Source: Bradyrhizobium iriomotense
GTDB taxonomy: Bacteria; Pseudomonadota; Alphaproteobacteria; Rhizobiales; Xanthobacteraceae
DNA: 64,000 nt
Assembly (NCBI RefSeq): GCF_018129405.1
Contig: NZ_JAFCLP010000003.1
Location: 1 to 64,000, forward strand
Reading direction: 5' to 3'
Every line of letters begins with the position of its first letter. Positions within the stretch are counted from its first letter, which is position 1. The notes under the pieces were generated by a model that saw only the letters and a list, made by a program, of their open reading frames with translations, searched no databases and had not been told where the DNA came from. Positions 1-6,754 of this stretch are shown in pieces. The translations under genes were made by a program, and so were the position numbers.

Positions 1-69
1 TCTCTTCTCAGAAGAGGAGTGCACCAACTACTTCAAAAACTCAGGCTATGTTTCCGTATAAAAACATCA

Positions 70-81
70 TGCTCTAGAGCA
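70..81. promoter_or_regulatory. 12-bp palindrome upstream of bjaR1
   Basis: TGCTCTAGAGCA is a perfect 12-bp palindrome about 90 bp before the bjaR1 start. It could be a regulator site in the bjaR1 promoter. Nothing in the sequence identifies the protein that would bind it. The first 110 bases otherwise show no coding signal. Confidence 0.25.
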
Positions 82-170
82 GGTCGCCACCGGTAAACTA
101 CGGGACCAGCGAATTGAGGCGGCCCTCGAATACGTGCTATACGGGACGGTGTGGGTCAGGAATTGCACCG

Positions 171-899
171 ATGTCCGCCGTAGACTATGGCCGGGAGGCG
201 CTCGACTTCATTGAAGGCCTTGGGGCTTATCGCACCGTCCCAGACGCGATGAATGCGCTTGAATCAGCCTTCGGTCGCTTCGGCTTCGAAACCATCATCG
301 TGACGGGGCTGCCGAATCCCGATCAGCGCTTTGCGCAGATGGTGCTCGCCAAGCGCTGGCCCGCAGGCTGGTTCAGCCTCTACACCCAGAACAATTACGA
401 CCGCGTCGATCCGGTGGTGCGGCTGTGCCGGCAATCGGTCAACCCGTTCGAGTGGTCGGAAGCCCCCTATGATGCCGACCTCGAGCCTGAGGCGGCCGAG
501 GTGATGAACCGCGCCGGCGATTTTCGTATGTCGCGCGGCTTCATCGTGCCGATCCACGGGCTCACCGGCTATGAAGCCGCGGTGTCGCTCGGCGGCGTCC
601 ATCTCGACCTCAATCCCCGCAGCAAGCCGGCGCTGCACCTGATGGCGATGTATGGCTTCGACCACATCCGCCGTCTGCTCGAGCCGGCGCCGTATCCCTC
701 GACGCGTCTCACCCCGCGCGAGCGCGAGGTGATCTCGTGGGCCTCGCAGGGCAAGTCGGCCTGGGAGATCGGCGAGATCCTGCACATCACGCAGCGCACG
801 GCCGAAGAGCATCTTGCAACCGCCGCGCGCAAGCTCGGCGCGGTCAACCGTACGCATGCGGTGGCGCTGGCGATTCGCAGCAAGATCATCAATCCCTAA
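171..899 (+). CDS. bjaR1: LuxR-type quorum-sensing regulator (BjaR1-like)
   Basis: This 242-residue acyl-homoserine-lactone receptor and DNA-binding activator has an N-terminal autoinducer-binding domain (about residues 15-165) and a C-terminal LuxR helix-turn-helix beginning LTPREREVISWASQGKSAWE (about 180-240). The open frame extends 19 codons upstream, but the ATG at 171 has an AGGA ribosome site at the right distance and gives the usual family length. The adjacent synthase and the lux box between them mark a cognate pair. In B. japonicum the corresponding pair (BjaR1/BjaI) responds to isovaleryl-homoserine lactone, a branched-chain signal. The assignment to this particular pair rests on remembered similarity and is strong; signal specificity is inferred. 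Confidence 0.88.
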   Translation: MSAVDYGREALDFIEGLGAYRTVPDAMNALESAFGRFGFETIIVTGLPNPDQRFAQMVLAKRWPAGWFSLYTQNNYDRVDPVVRLCRQSVNPFEWSEAPYDADLEPEAAEVMNRAGDFRMSRGFIVPIHGLTGYEAAVSLGGVHLDLNPRSKPALHLMAMYGFDHIRRLLEPAPYPSTRLTPREREVISWASQGKSAWEIGEILHITQRTAEEHLATAARKLGAVNRTHAVALAIRSKIINP

Positions 900-905
900 G
901 CGGCG

Positions 906-925
906 TACTGGGAAATTTCCCAATA
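906..925. promoter_or_regulatory. lux box upstream of bjaI
   Basis: TGGGAAATTTCCCA (909-922) is a perfect 14-bp palindrome, and flanking bases extend the symmetry to 20 bp with one mismatched pair. It begins 7 bp past the bjaR1 stop and sits 58 bp before bjaI, where a LuxR-type activator would bind to drive positive autoinduction of the synthase. Confidence 0.75.
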
Positions 926-982
926 TCGAACCTGCGTCTTTTGGCAGATTCTTTCCCCCATTGAGGCTGAATGGGGGTTTTC

Positions 983-1642
983 ATGATTCACGCAATTTCC
1001 GCGGTCAATCGCCACCTTTACGAAGACGTACTGGAACAACATTTCAGGCTGCGCCACGATATCTTTGTCGAGGAGCGGCGCTGGGAGACGCTGCGCCGGC
1101 CGGATGGCCGCGAGATGGATTCCTATGACGACGAGGACACCGTCTATCTGCTTGCGCTGGAGGGCCGGCGCGTCGTCGGCGGCCACCGGCTCTACCCGAC
1201 AACCAAGCCTTCGATGATGAGCGAGGTGTTCCCGCATTTGGCGGCGGTGCGCGGCTGTCCCGTGGATCCGCTGGTCTGGGAGTGGTCACGCTACTTCGTC
1301 GTCCGCGACCGCCGCGACGGCGCGCTCAACCTGCAACTGATGGCGGCGGTGCAGGAGTTCTGCCTCAATCAGGGAATCGCGCAGGTCAGCGCGATCATGG
1401 AAACCTGGTGGTTGCCGCGCTTCCACGAGGCCGGCTTCGTCGTGACGCCACTAGGCCTGCCGGCCCTGGTCGAAAACGCGTGGACCATGGCGGCCACCAT
1501 CGACATTCGCCGGGAGACGCTCGATGCCCTGCATGATCGCATCGGCATGGCTTCCGTCGTGCAGCAGGACGGCCCGCGTCTCGATGCCGTCGCCCGTGCC
1601 AACCTCTGCGGTCTTGCTGCCGCGCAACGAAAGAGTGCCTGA
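983..1642 (+). CDS. bjaI: acyl-homoserine lactone synthase (LuxI family, BjaI-like)
   Basis: LuxI-family synthase of 219 residues that joins an acyl group to S-adenosylmethionine to make the quorum-sensing signal. Family hallmarks are visible: the RLRHDIFVEERRW block near residue 25, a D-x-D/E region (SYDDEDT), GGHRLYPT near 70 and the WEWSRYF block near 100 carrying the conserved Glu and Arg. An earlier GTG/ATG exists at 971, but the ATG at 983 follows a GGGGG ribosome site. BjaI of B. japonicum is unusual in using isovaleryl-CoA rather than acyl-ACP; the same substrate is likely here but is not shown by the sequence. It lies between the lux box and a 72-residue gene that is probably co-transcribed. 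Confidence 0.88.
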   Translation: MIHAISAVNRHLYEDVLEQHFRLRHDIFVEERRWETLRRPDGREMDSYDDEDTVYLLALEGRRVVGGHRLYPTTKPSMMSEVFPHLAAVRGCPVDPLVWEWSRYFVVRDRRDGALNLQLMAAVQEFCLNQGIAQVSAIMETWWLPRFHEAGFVVTPLGLPALVENAWTMAATIDIRRETLDALHDRIGMASVVQQDGPRLDAVARANLCGLAAAQRKSA

Positions 1643-1643
1643 G

Positions 1644-1862
1644 ATGTCGAACATGATGCGGGACAGCCAGATCATGGCGCAAACCCAGGACGAGAACCTC
1701 GGCTACATGTCCGACATGGCGATGGAGCTGGCGCAGATGGCGGACGACTCCGGACTGGCGACGCTCGCCTATCTATTCCGGATGGCGGCACTGGAGGCTT
1801 CGACGGTCAACAGCATGGTCGCCGAGCCGGACGATTTTCCCCAGCAGATGACGTCGCACTAA
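1644..1862 (+). CDS. small hypothetical protein coupled to bjaI
   Basis: A 72-residue acidic, methionine-rich protein beginning MSNMMRDSQIMAQTQDENLG. Its ATG lies one base after the bjaI stop, so translation is probably coupled. The longer open frame overlapping bjaI is rejected because that part is a shadow of bjaI. There is no signal peptide or membrane segment; the middle (MAMELAQMADDSGLATLAYLFRM) looks like an amphipathic helix pair. I do not recognise a family. Its position makes it a candidate quorum-regulated or quorum-accessory gene. Confidence 0.65.
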   Translation: MSNMMRDSQIMAQTQDENLGYMSDMAMELAQMADDSGLATLAYLFRMAALEASTVNSMVAEPDDFPQQMTSH

Positions 1863-1963
1863 AGCGCGATGAGATTTGGATGAATCGTCATCGCGCTTCA
1901 GGTTGTTGTTTACGCATGATCTTTCCGGAAAACCGCTTCGCACTTTTCCGGATCATGCTTTAG
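1861..1963. repeat. Dispersed palindromic repeat, family A copy 1
   Basis: Two hairpin modules in series. The first pairs AAGCGCGATGA (1862-1872) with TCATCGCGCTT (1888-1898) and could end the bjaI transcript. The second pairs GCATGATC (1914-1921) with GATCATGC (1951-1958). The same two modules occur in reverse orientation at 47864-47986, and the second module alone at 49497-49583. Confidence 0.75.
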
Positions 1964-1990
1964 ACGCATCCTTCCTTCAACGGCGTTCGC

Positions 1991-2022
1991 ACCCTCTCCC
2001 CGCGAAGAGCGGGGGGAGGGTG
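1991..2022. repeat. Short REP-like hairpin, family B core
   Basis: CCCTCTCCCCGC pairs with GCGGGGGGAGGG around a five-base loop. It is the core of the longer repeats at 9798-9946 and 46108-46256. The stretch 1863-2265 holds no credible gene: only this hairpin, the family A repeat and the putative BoxR site. Confidence 0.6.
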
Positions 2023-2108
2023 ATGCCATTTGGGTGCGGCAGGTTGCCCCATCCTGCGCGGCAGCCTTTTTGCATTGTGAGGCGTGTCTCGGCGGCAACC
2101 CGCCGGGA

Positions 2109-2122
2109 TGCAACAAAGTGCA
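2109..2122 (+). promoter_or_regulatory. Putative BoxR operator before the liv-type transporter
   Basis: TGCA-ACAAAG-TGCA is an exact TGCA-N6-TGCA motif 144 bp before livH. The same spacer (ACAAAG) and flanks recur before boxC and, degenerated, before the benzoate-CoA ligase gene. TGCA repeats are the recognition element described for BzdR/BoxR regulators of Azoarcus. Function here is inferred from the shared motif. Confidence 0.5.
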
Positions 2123-2265
2123 TGTTTGGTGTCGAATCGCTCTTGCCTCGGAACGATACTGCCATTACCCATTTTTCGGCCTTGAAGAGGCAGGGGGAGC
2201 TCTTTCACTGATGGCGACTGTGTTCGAACATCGGCGCGACGCTGCGTGCGCCTGAAAGAGTTTTG

Positions 2266-3183
2266 ATGCTGCTCGTCGTCGAACAGTTCCTGAACGGATT
2301 GCAGTTTGGCCTGCTCCTGTTCCTGCTCGCCGCCGGACTGACGCTGGTGTTCGGGATCATGGATCTCGTCAACCTCGCGCACGGCTCGCTCTACATGATG
2401 GGCGCCTATTTTGCCGCGACCTTCGCGGCCTGGACCGGCAGCTTCCTGCTCGGCGCGCTGATGGCGCTTGGCGCCACGCTGGTGCTCGGCATCGTGCTGG
2501 AGGTGACGGCGCTGCGGCATCTCTATGGCCGCGACCATCTCGACCACGTGCTCGCGACCTTCGGCCTGATTCTGTTCTTCAATGAAGCCGTGCGGCTGAT
2601 CTGGGGCCCGGCGGGCCTCGCGCTGCCGCTGCCGGCCTGGCTCACCGTGCCGGTGCCGATCCTGCCCGGCATTCACTATCCCGCCTATCGGCTCGCCATC
2701 ATCGCGGTGGCGCTGCTGGTCGCGCTGCTGCTCTATCTCGGCGTGATGCGCACCCGCATCGGCATGCTGATCCGCGCCGGTGCCTCCAACCGCGAGATGA
2801 TCGGCGCGCTCGGCATCAACATCAAGCTGCTCTACACGCTGGTGTTCGGCCTGGGGGCCGCGCTCGCTGGTCTCGCCGGCCTGATGCAGGCGCCGATCCT
2901 CACCGTGCAGATCGGCATGGGCGAGAACATCCTGATCCTCGCTTTCGTCATCATCGTGATCGGCGGCATCGGCTCGATCCGCGGCGCGTTCCTGGCCGCG
3001 ATCTTCGTCGGCATGATCGACACGCTCGGCCGCGCCTTCCTGCCCAATTTGCTGCGGCAGGTGCTGAGCGGCGCCGCTGCCTCCACCGCCGCGCCCGCCC
3101 TGTCCTCCATGCTGATCTATCTCCTGATGGCGATCGTGCTGGTGGTGCGGCCGGAGGGGCTGTTTCCGGCCAACCGTCGATGA
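2266..3183 (+). CDS. Branched-chain amino-acid-type ABC transporter permease (LivH family)
   Basis: A 305-residue inner-membrane permease of the LivH type with about eight hydrophobic segments spread over the whole length. It opens with VEQFLNGLQFGLLLFLLAAG, a typical LivH start. The ATG at 2266 is preferred over the TTG one codon earlier because a GAAAGAG ribosome site lies 5 bp before it. Its stop overlaps the livM start (ATGA), giving a tightly coupled livHMGF unit. No periplasmic binding protein is encoded nearby, so substrate cannot be read from the operon. Many HAAT-family transporters import aromatic acids rather than amino acids, and the box-type operator upstream favours an aromatic substrate here. 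Confidence 0.85.
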   Translation: MLLVVEQFLNGLQFGLLLFLLAAGLTLVFGIMDLVNLAHGSLYMMGAYFAATFAAWTGSFLLGALMALGATLVLGIVLEVTALRHLYGRDHLDHVLATFGLILFFNEAVRLIWGPAGLALPLPAWLTVPVPILPGIHYPAYRLAIIAVALLVALLLYLGVMRTRIGMLIRAGASNREMIGALGINIKLLYTLVFGLGAALAGLAGLMQAPILTVQIGMGENILILAFVIIVIGGIGSIRGAFLAAIFVGMIDTLGRAFLPNLLRQVLSGAAASTAAPALSSMLIYLLMAIVLVVRPEGLFPANRR

Positions 3184-4124
3184 AGGGTTTGAGCGTGAGC
3201 AAGGCCGTCACGGCCCTGATGCTGGCGGGCCTCGTGCTGCTGCCGCTCTATTCGCAGCTGTCCGGCAACATCTTCATCCTGACGCTGTTCACCCGCATCG
3301 TCATCCTGGCGCTGGCGGCGGCGAGCCTCAACCTCATCATGGGCTTTGGCGGCATGATGAGTTTTGGCCACGCCGCCTATCTCGGCATCGGCGGCTACGC
3401 GGTCGGCATGCTGGCGCAGGAAGGCGTAGGGTCCGGCTTCATCCAGTTTCCGGTCGCGCTCGCGGCCTCCGCGATCTATGCGCTCGTGATCGGCGCGCTC
3501 TCCTTGCGCACCCGCGGCGTCTATTTCATCATGATCACGCTCGCCTTTGCACAGATGGCCTATTACGTCGCCTCGGGCCTGGCGCGCTACGGCGGCGATG
3601 ACGGCCTCACCGTCTACAAGCGCAGCGACTTCTCCGGGCTGATCGACCTGTCGAACCGCACGCAGTTCTACTATCTCTGCCTCGCCTGTCTGTTTGGCGT
3701 GATCTTCCTGATCTGGCGCATCGTCAATTCGCGCTTCGGCCTCGTCGTGCAGGGCCTGCGCTCCAACGAGCAGCGCATGCAGGCGATCGGCTTCCCGGCC
3801 AAGCGCTACCAGCTGGTCTGCTTCGTCATATCAGGCACGATGTGCGGCCTTGCCGGCGCGCTGCTCGCCAACAACACCGATTTCGTCAGTCCGGCCGTGA
3901 TGTACTGGACGCGTTCCGGCGATCTCATGGTGATGGTGATCCTCGGCGGCATGGGCACGCTGTTCGGCCCGATCATGGGCGCGGTGGTGTTCCTGCTGCT
4001 GGAAGAGTTCCTGTCGCAGATCACCGAATATTGGGCACTGATCATGGGCCCGCTGCTGCTGCTGATCGTGCTGTTCGGCCGTGGCGGCATCATGGGCATG
4101 CTCGGGAGGGCTGGCCGTGGCTGA
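3180..4124 (+). CDS. Branched-chain amino-acid-type ABC transporter permease (LivM family)
   Basis: A 314-residue second permease of the HAAT transporter. It shows the LivM landmark NLIMGFGGMMSFGHAAYLGI near residues 45-65 and a conserved VVMVILGGMGTLFGP block near the C-terminus, with about eight to ten membrane segments. It starts within the livH stop codon, and its own stop overlaps the livG start, so all four genes are translated as one unit. LivH and LivM form the heterodimeric membrane channel. Confidence 0.85.
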   Translation: MKGLSVSKAVTALMLAGLVLLPLYSQLSGNIFILTLFTRIVILALAAASLNLIMGFGGMMSFGHAAYLGIGGYAVGMLAQEGVGSGFIQFPVALAASAIYALVIGALSLRTRGVYFIMITLAFAQMAYYVASGLARYGGDDGLTVYKRSDFSGLIDLSNRTQFYYLCLACLFGVIFLIWRIVNSRFGLVVQGLRSNEQRMQAIGFPAKRYQLVCFVISGTMCGLAGALLANNTDFVSPAVMYWTRSGDLMVMVILGGMGTLFGPIMGAVVFLLLEEFLSQITEYWALIMGPLLLLIVLFGRGGIMGMLGRAGRG

Positions 4125-4884
4125 ACCCTTGCTCCGCGTCGAAAAGCTGGTGCGCCGCTTCGGCGGCATCATTGCGACGGACAACGTCTCGCTCGACGTC
4201 GCGGCCGGTGAGCTGCACGCCATCATCGGTCCAAATGGCGCCGGCAAGACCACGCTGATCAGCCAGCTCACCGGGCACCTCGAGCCGCATTCCGGCAGCG
4301 TCTCGCTGGCAGGGCGCGACATCACCTATTTGCCGGCCTATCGCCGCTGCGCGCTGGGGCTCGCCCGCTCGTTCCAGATCACCTCGCTGCTGCTCGATTT
4401 CACTGCCGCGGACAATGTCGCGCTGGCGGCGCAGGCGCATGCCGGCACCTCGTTCCGCTTCTTCGCCAACGCGCGCAAGGAGAAGGGCCTGCGCGATGCC
4501 GCCCACGCCGCGCTCGATCGCGTCGGCCTCGGCCATCGTGCCGATGTCGTGGTGAACCGGCTCAGCCATGGCGAGCGGCGCGAGCTGGAGCTAGCGGTTG
4601 CGCTCGCGAGCAAGCCGAAGCTCTTGCTGCTCGACGAGCCCATGGCCGGCCTTGGTGTGACTGAATCGCAGCGCATGGTGAAACTGCTCCAGGAGCTGCG
4701 GAAAGAGGTCTCGATCGTGCTGGTCGAGCACGACATGCCGGCGGTGTTCGCGCTGGCTGACCGTATCTCGGTGCTGGTCTATGGCCGCGTCATCGCCTCC
4801 GGCGATCCGGCCGCGATCCGCGCCAATGAAGAGGTCAAGCGCGCCTATCTCGGCGACCAGCATGTGGTGACGCACCATGGCTGA
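4117..4884 (+). CDS. ABC transporter ATP-binding protein (LivG family)
   Basis: A 255-residue ATPase of the HAAT transporter. Walker A GPNGAGKTT is near residue 40, the signature region reads LSHGERRELE (a LivG-type variant of LSGGQ), and Walker B LLLLDEPMAGL follows, with the switch histidine in VEHDM. The GTG at 4117 is preferred over an ATG at 4081 because it follows GGGAGGGC and overlaps the livM stop by the usual few bases. It pairs with the LivF-type ATPase encoded next. Confidence 0.85.
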   Translation: MAEPLLRVEKLVRRFGGIIATDNVSLDVAAGELHAIIGPNGAGKTTLISQLTGHLEPHSGSVSLAGRDITYLPAYRRCALGLARSFQITSLLLDFTAADNVALAAQAHAGTSFRFFANARKEKGLRDAAHAALDRVGLGHRADVVVNRLSHGERRELELAVALASKPKLLLLDEPMAGLGVTESQRMVKLLQELRKEVSIVLVEHDMPAVFALADRISVLVYGRVIASGDPAAIRANEEVKRAYLGDQHVVTHHG

Positions 4885-5590
4885 CACGCTGCTCGAGGTC
4901 GACGGCATCGAGACCTGCTACGGCCTCTCACAGGTGCTGTTCGGCCTGTCGCTGTCGATCAGCTCGGGCGAGATGGTCTCGCTGATGGGCCGCAACGGCA
5001 TGGGCAAGACCACGACCATCCGTTCCATCATGGGCCTGACACCGGCCCGATCAGGCGCGATCCGTTTTGCGGGCGCGGAAGTGCGGCAGCTTCCATCCTA
5101 CCGAATTGCAAAACTCGGCGTCGGCCTGGTCCCCGAGGGTCGCCAGATCTTCCCGAATCTCACCGTGCGCGAGAATCTTGTCGCCGCCGCCGCCGACCGC
5201 TTCGGCAGCCGCAATCCCTGGACGTTGGCCGCGATCTATTCCCTGTTTCCACGGCTTGCCGAGCGCGCCGCCAACATGGGCAACCAGCTCTCCGGCGGCG
5301 AGCAGCAGATGCTCGCGATCGGCCGCGCGCTGATGACCAATCCGAAGCTGCTGATCCTGGATGAAGCGACCGAGGGTCTCGCGCCGCTGATCCGCGAAGA
5401 AATCTGGAACTGCCTGTCGCTGCTCAAGAGCCGCGGACAGTCGATCCTCGTGGTCGACAAGAACGTCGACCATCTCGCCCGCATCTGCGACCGTCACTAC
5501 ATCATCGAGCGCGGCAAGACGGTGTGGAGCGGCACGTCCAACGAGCTGAGGGCCGAGCCGGATCTGCAGCACAAATATTTGGGGATCTAG
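4877..5590 (+). CDS. ABC transporter ATP-binding protein (LivF family)
   Basis: A 237-residue ATPase, the second nucleotide-binding subunit of the transporter. Walker A is GRNGMGKTT, the signature LSGGEQQ, and Walker B LLILDEATEGLAP, where Ala replaces the usual Pro after DE. The switch region reads VVDKNVDHL instead of the common VEQN, so the position normally held by Glu-Gln is Asp-Lys; some HAAT LivF proteins share this. It overlaps livG by 8 bp and ends the operon; a family C repeat follows. Confidence 0.85.
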   Translation: MADTLLEVDGIETCYGLSQVLFGLSLSISSGEMVSLMGRNGMGKTTTIRSIMGLTPARSGAIRFAGAEVRQLPSYRIAKLGVGLVPEGRQIFPNLTVRENLVAAAADRFGSRNPWTLAAIYSLFPRLAERAANMGNQLSGGEQQMLAIGRALMTNPKLLILDEATEGLAPLIREEIWNCLSLLKSRGQSILVVDKNVDHLARICDRHYIIERGKTVWSGTSNELRAEPDLQHKYLGI

Positions 5591-5637
5591 CGCTTCCGCC
5601 GGTGAGGTGAGGAGCGGAATGCTGGCGCCTCACACTC

Positions 5638-5776
5638 ATTGTCGTCCCGGCGAAGGCCGGGACCCATACCGCGTAATCTATCGGCTGCGGTCAGTATCAG
5701 TACCGAGCGACCAGTCTTCGCCAAACCTCTCCCTGTGGTTATGGGTCCCGGCCTTCGCCGGGACCACGTTGGGGAA
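5638..5776. repeat. Dispersed repeat, family C copy 1
   Basis: Long imperfect inverted repeat whose outer arms read GTCGTCCCGGCGAAGGCCGG and its complement, with CCCATACCGCG and TCTTCGCCAAAC blocks between. Full or variant copies lie at 11850, 19284, 20440, 33579, 36939 and 42072. It sits between the liv operon and a convergent gene and probably serves as a bidirectional terminator. Confidence 0.75.
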
Positions 5777-5793
5777 GTAACTTTGCCAATCAA

Positions 5794-6162
5794 CTACCAA
5801 TAAATCCCATGCCGATGCAGCTCGCGGATGACGCGAGCCTCGGTCGATGGCTGCCGGCGCTTCGGCTTGGCGGTTTCGGTCGTGGTTGCCGCCGGTGTCG
5901 CGGCCGGCCGGGCCGGCGTTGTGGCGGCCGGAGCTGCTGTGATCGGCGCTGTCGATGCCGCCGGCGCGGTCGTCGCCGTCTGCACATTCGTCGTCTGCGG
6001 CGCCGGCGGGGCTTGGGTGGTCTGTGGCGGCGGCGCCGTGGTGGCGGGCTGCTCCGCCTGCTGGCCCGCACTGCTGGCTGCCAAGCTCAGGCTCCGTGAA
6101 CCGCCGGCGTAAGCCCCGGTTGCCAGCAGCGACATCGCTGCGATCAGGATCAGCTTGCGCAT
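5794..6162 (-). CDS. Secreted Ala/Pro/Thr-rich hypothetical protein
   Basis: A 122-residue protein with a clear signal peptide (MRKLILIAAMSLLATGAYAG, cleavage after Ala-Tyr-Ala). The mature part is a low-complexity Ala-Pro-Thr tract of about 75 residues followed by a basic C-terminus ending RVIRELHRHGIYW. The start at 6162 is chosen because a GGGGG ribosome site lies just before it and the signal peptide begins there; the longer frame adds 16 unlikely residues. I recognise no enzyme domain. The tract resembles wall- or periplasm-spanning linkers. It converges on the liv operon. Confidence 0.7.
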   Translation of the reverse strand: MRKLILIAAMSLLATGAYAGGSRSLSLAASSAGQQAEQPATTAPPPQTTQAPPAPQTTNVQTATTAPAASTAPITAAPAATTPARPAATPAATTTETAKPKRRQPSTEARVIRELHRHGIYW

Positions 6163-6561
6163 GGTAACCCCCGTCATCTGGTCAATCCGTCTTACCCAAT
6201 TCGCGTGCACCGGCGGCTAACGCGTGAAGCGATGCATCCCGATCTCGATCAGGGTTGCCCGGCAGGACAGGCGATAGATCAGGCTGAACAATCGACCCCA
6301 CATGACCGAACTCCGTTGTTGATCACGCCCCGAACTTATAGACCGCGCGCCTTTCCGGCGTTTTTCTCGGCATGGAGAAAATGGCTTCGTCCGGGATGGC
6401 GCGATGTCGTCGGAACACTCCGGATGAAGTCGCCTCACAGGCGTGTGAGCAATGCATCGGGCCGAGGCCGGGCCGGATTCCGATAGAGGCCGGTAGTTCT
6501 CCCGAGATGAAGCGCGCGCAGCGCGGCGGTATCGTGCGGCGTCTTCAGGCTTGGCTATTGA
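6163..6561. other. Intergenic stretch without a supported gene
   Basis: About 400 bp with no convincing coding frame. A 28-codon leftward frame starting near 6304 has a GGAG site but no recognisable content. The rest presumably holds the promoters of the leftward secreted-protein gene and of the small zinc-ribbon gene. Confidence 0.4.
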
Positions 6562-6723
6562 ATGGGCTCCGATCGCGAAGAGAACCCGCCGATCCTCATC
6601 TGCTCAAAATGCGGGAGGCCAATGAAGTACTTGGCGACACTACCGGGAATAGTCACGTTGCCTCCGGTGCACGCCTATATTTGTGTCCCGTGTGGTCGCG
6701 TCGACACGATCCAGCTGAAGTAA
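6562..6723 (+). CDS. Small zinc-ribbon-like protein (53 residues)
   Basis: The frame from the ATG at 6562 to the TAA at 6721 encodes 53 residues with two knuckles, CSKCG (residues 14-18) and CVPCG (41-45), the pattern of a minimal zinc ribbon. The segment between them (PMKYLATLPGIVTLPPVHAY) is compact and the C-terminus is GRVDTIQLK. An in-frame stop immediately precedes the ATG, so this is the longest possible start in the frame; no strong ribosome site is visible. An internal ATG would lose the first knuckle. It converges on the glutamine-synthetase-like gene, 31 bp away. Function unknown; small two-knuckle proteins often bind zinc or nucleic acid. Confidence 0.55.
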   Translation: MGSDREENPPILICSKCGRPMKYLATLPGIVTLPPVHAYICVPCGRVDTIQLK

Positions 6724-6754
6724 GTCACCGGTGCCGGATTGAAACCGGACTTGT

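Noticed and set aside
1876-2211. 111-codon rightward frame between the bjaI-linked gene and livH
   Set aside because: It runs through two repeat elements and the BoxR-like site, has no ribosome site and no protein-like pattern.
5809-6112. Rightward frames of about 95 codons across the Ala/Pro-rich gene
   Set aside because: They are complements of the low-complexity tract of the leftward secreted protein, which has a signal peptide and a ribosome site.
6277-6304. Possible 28-codon leftward gene starting near 6304
   Set aside because: A GGAG site is present, but the length and content do not allow a distinction from chance.
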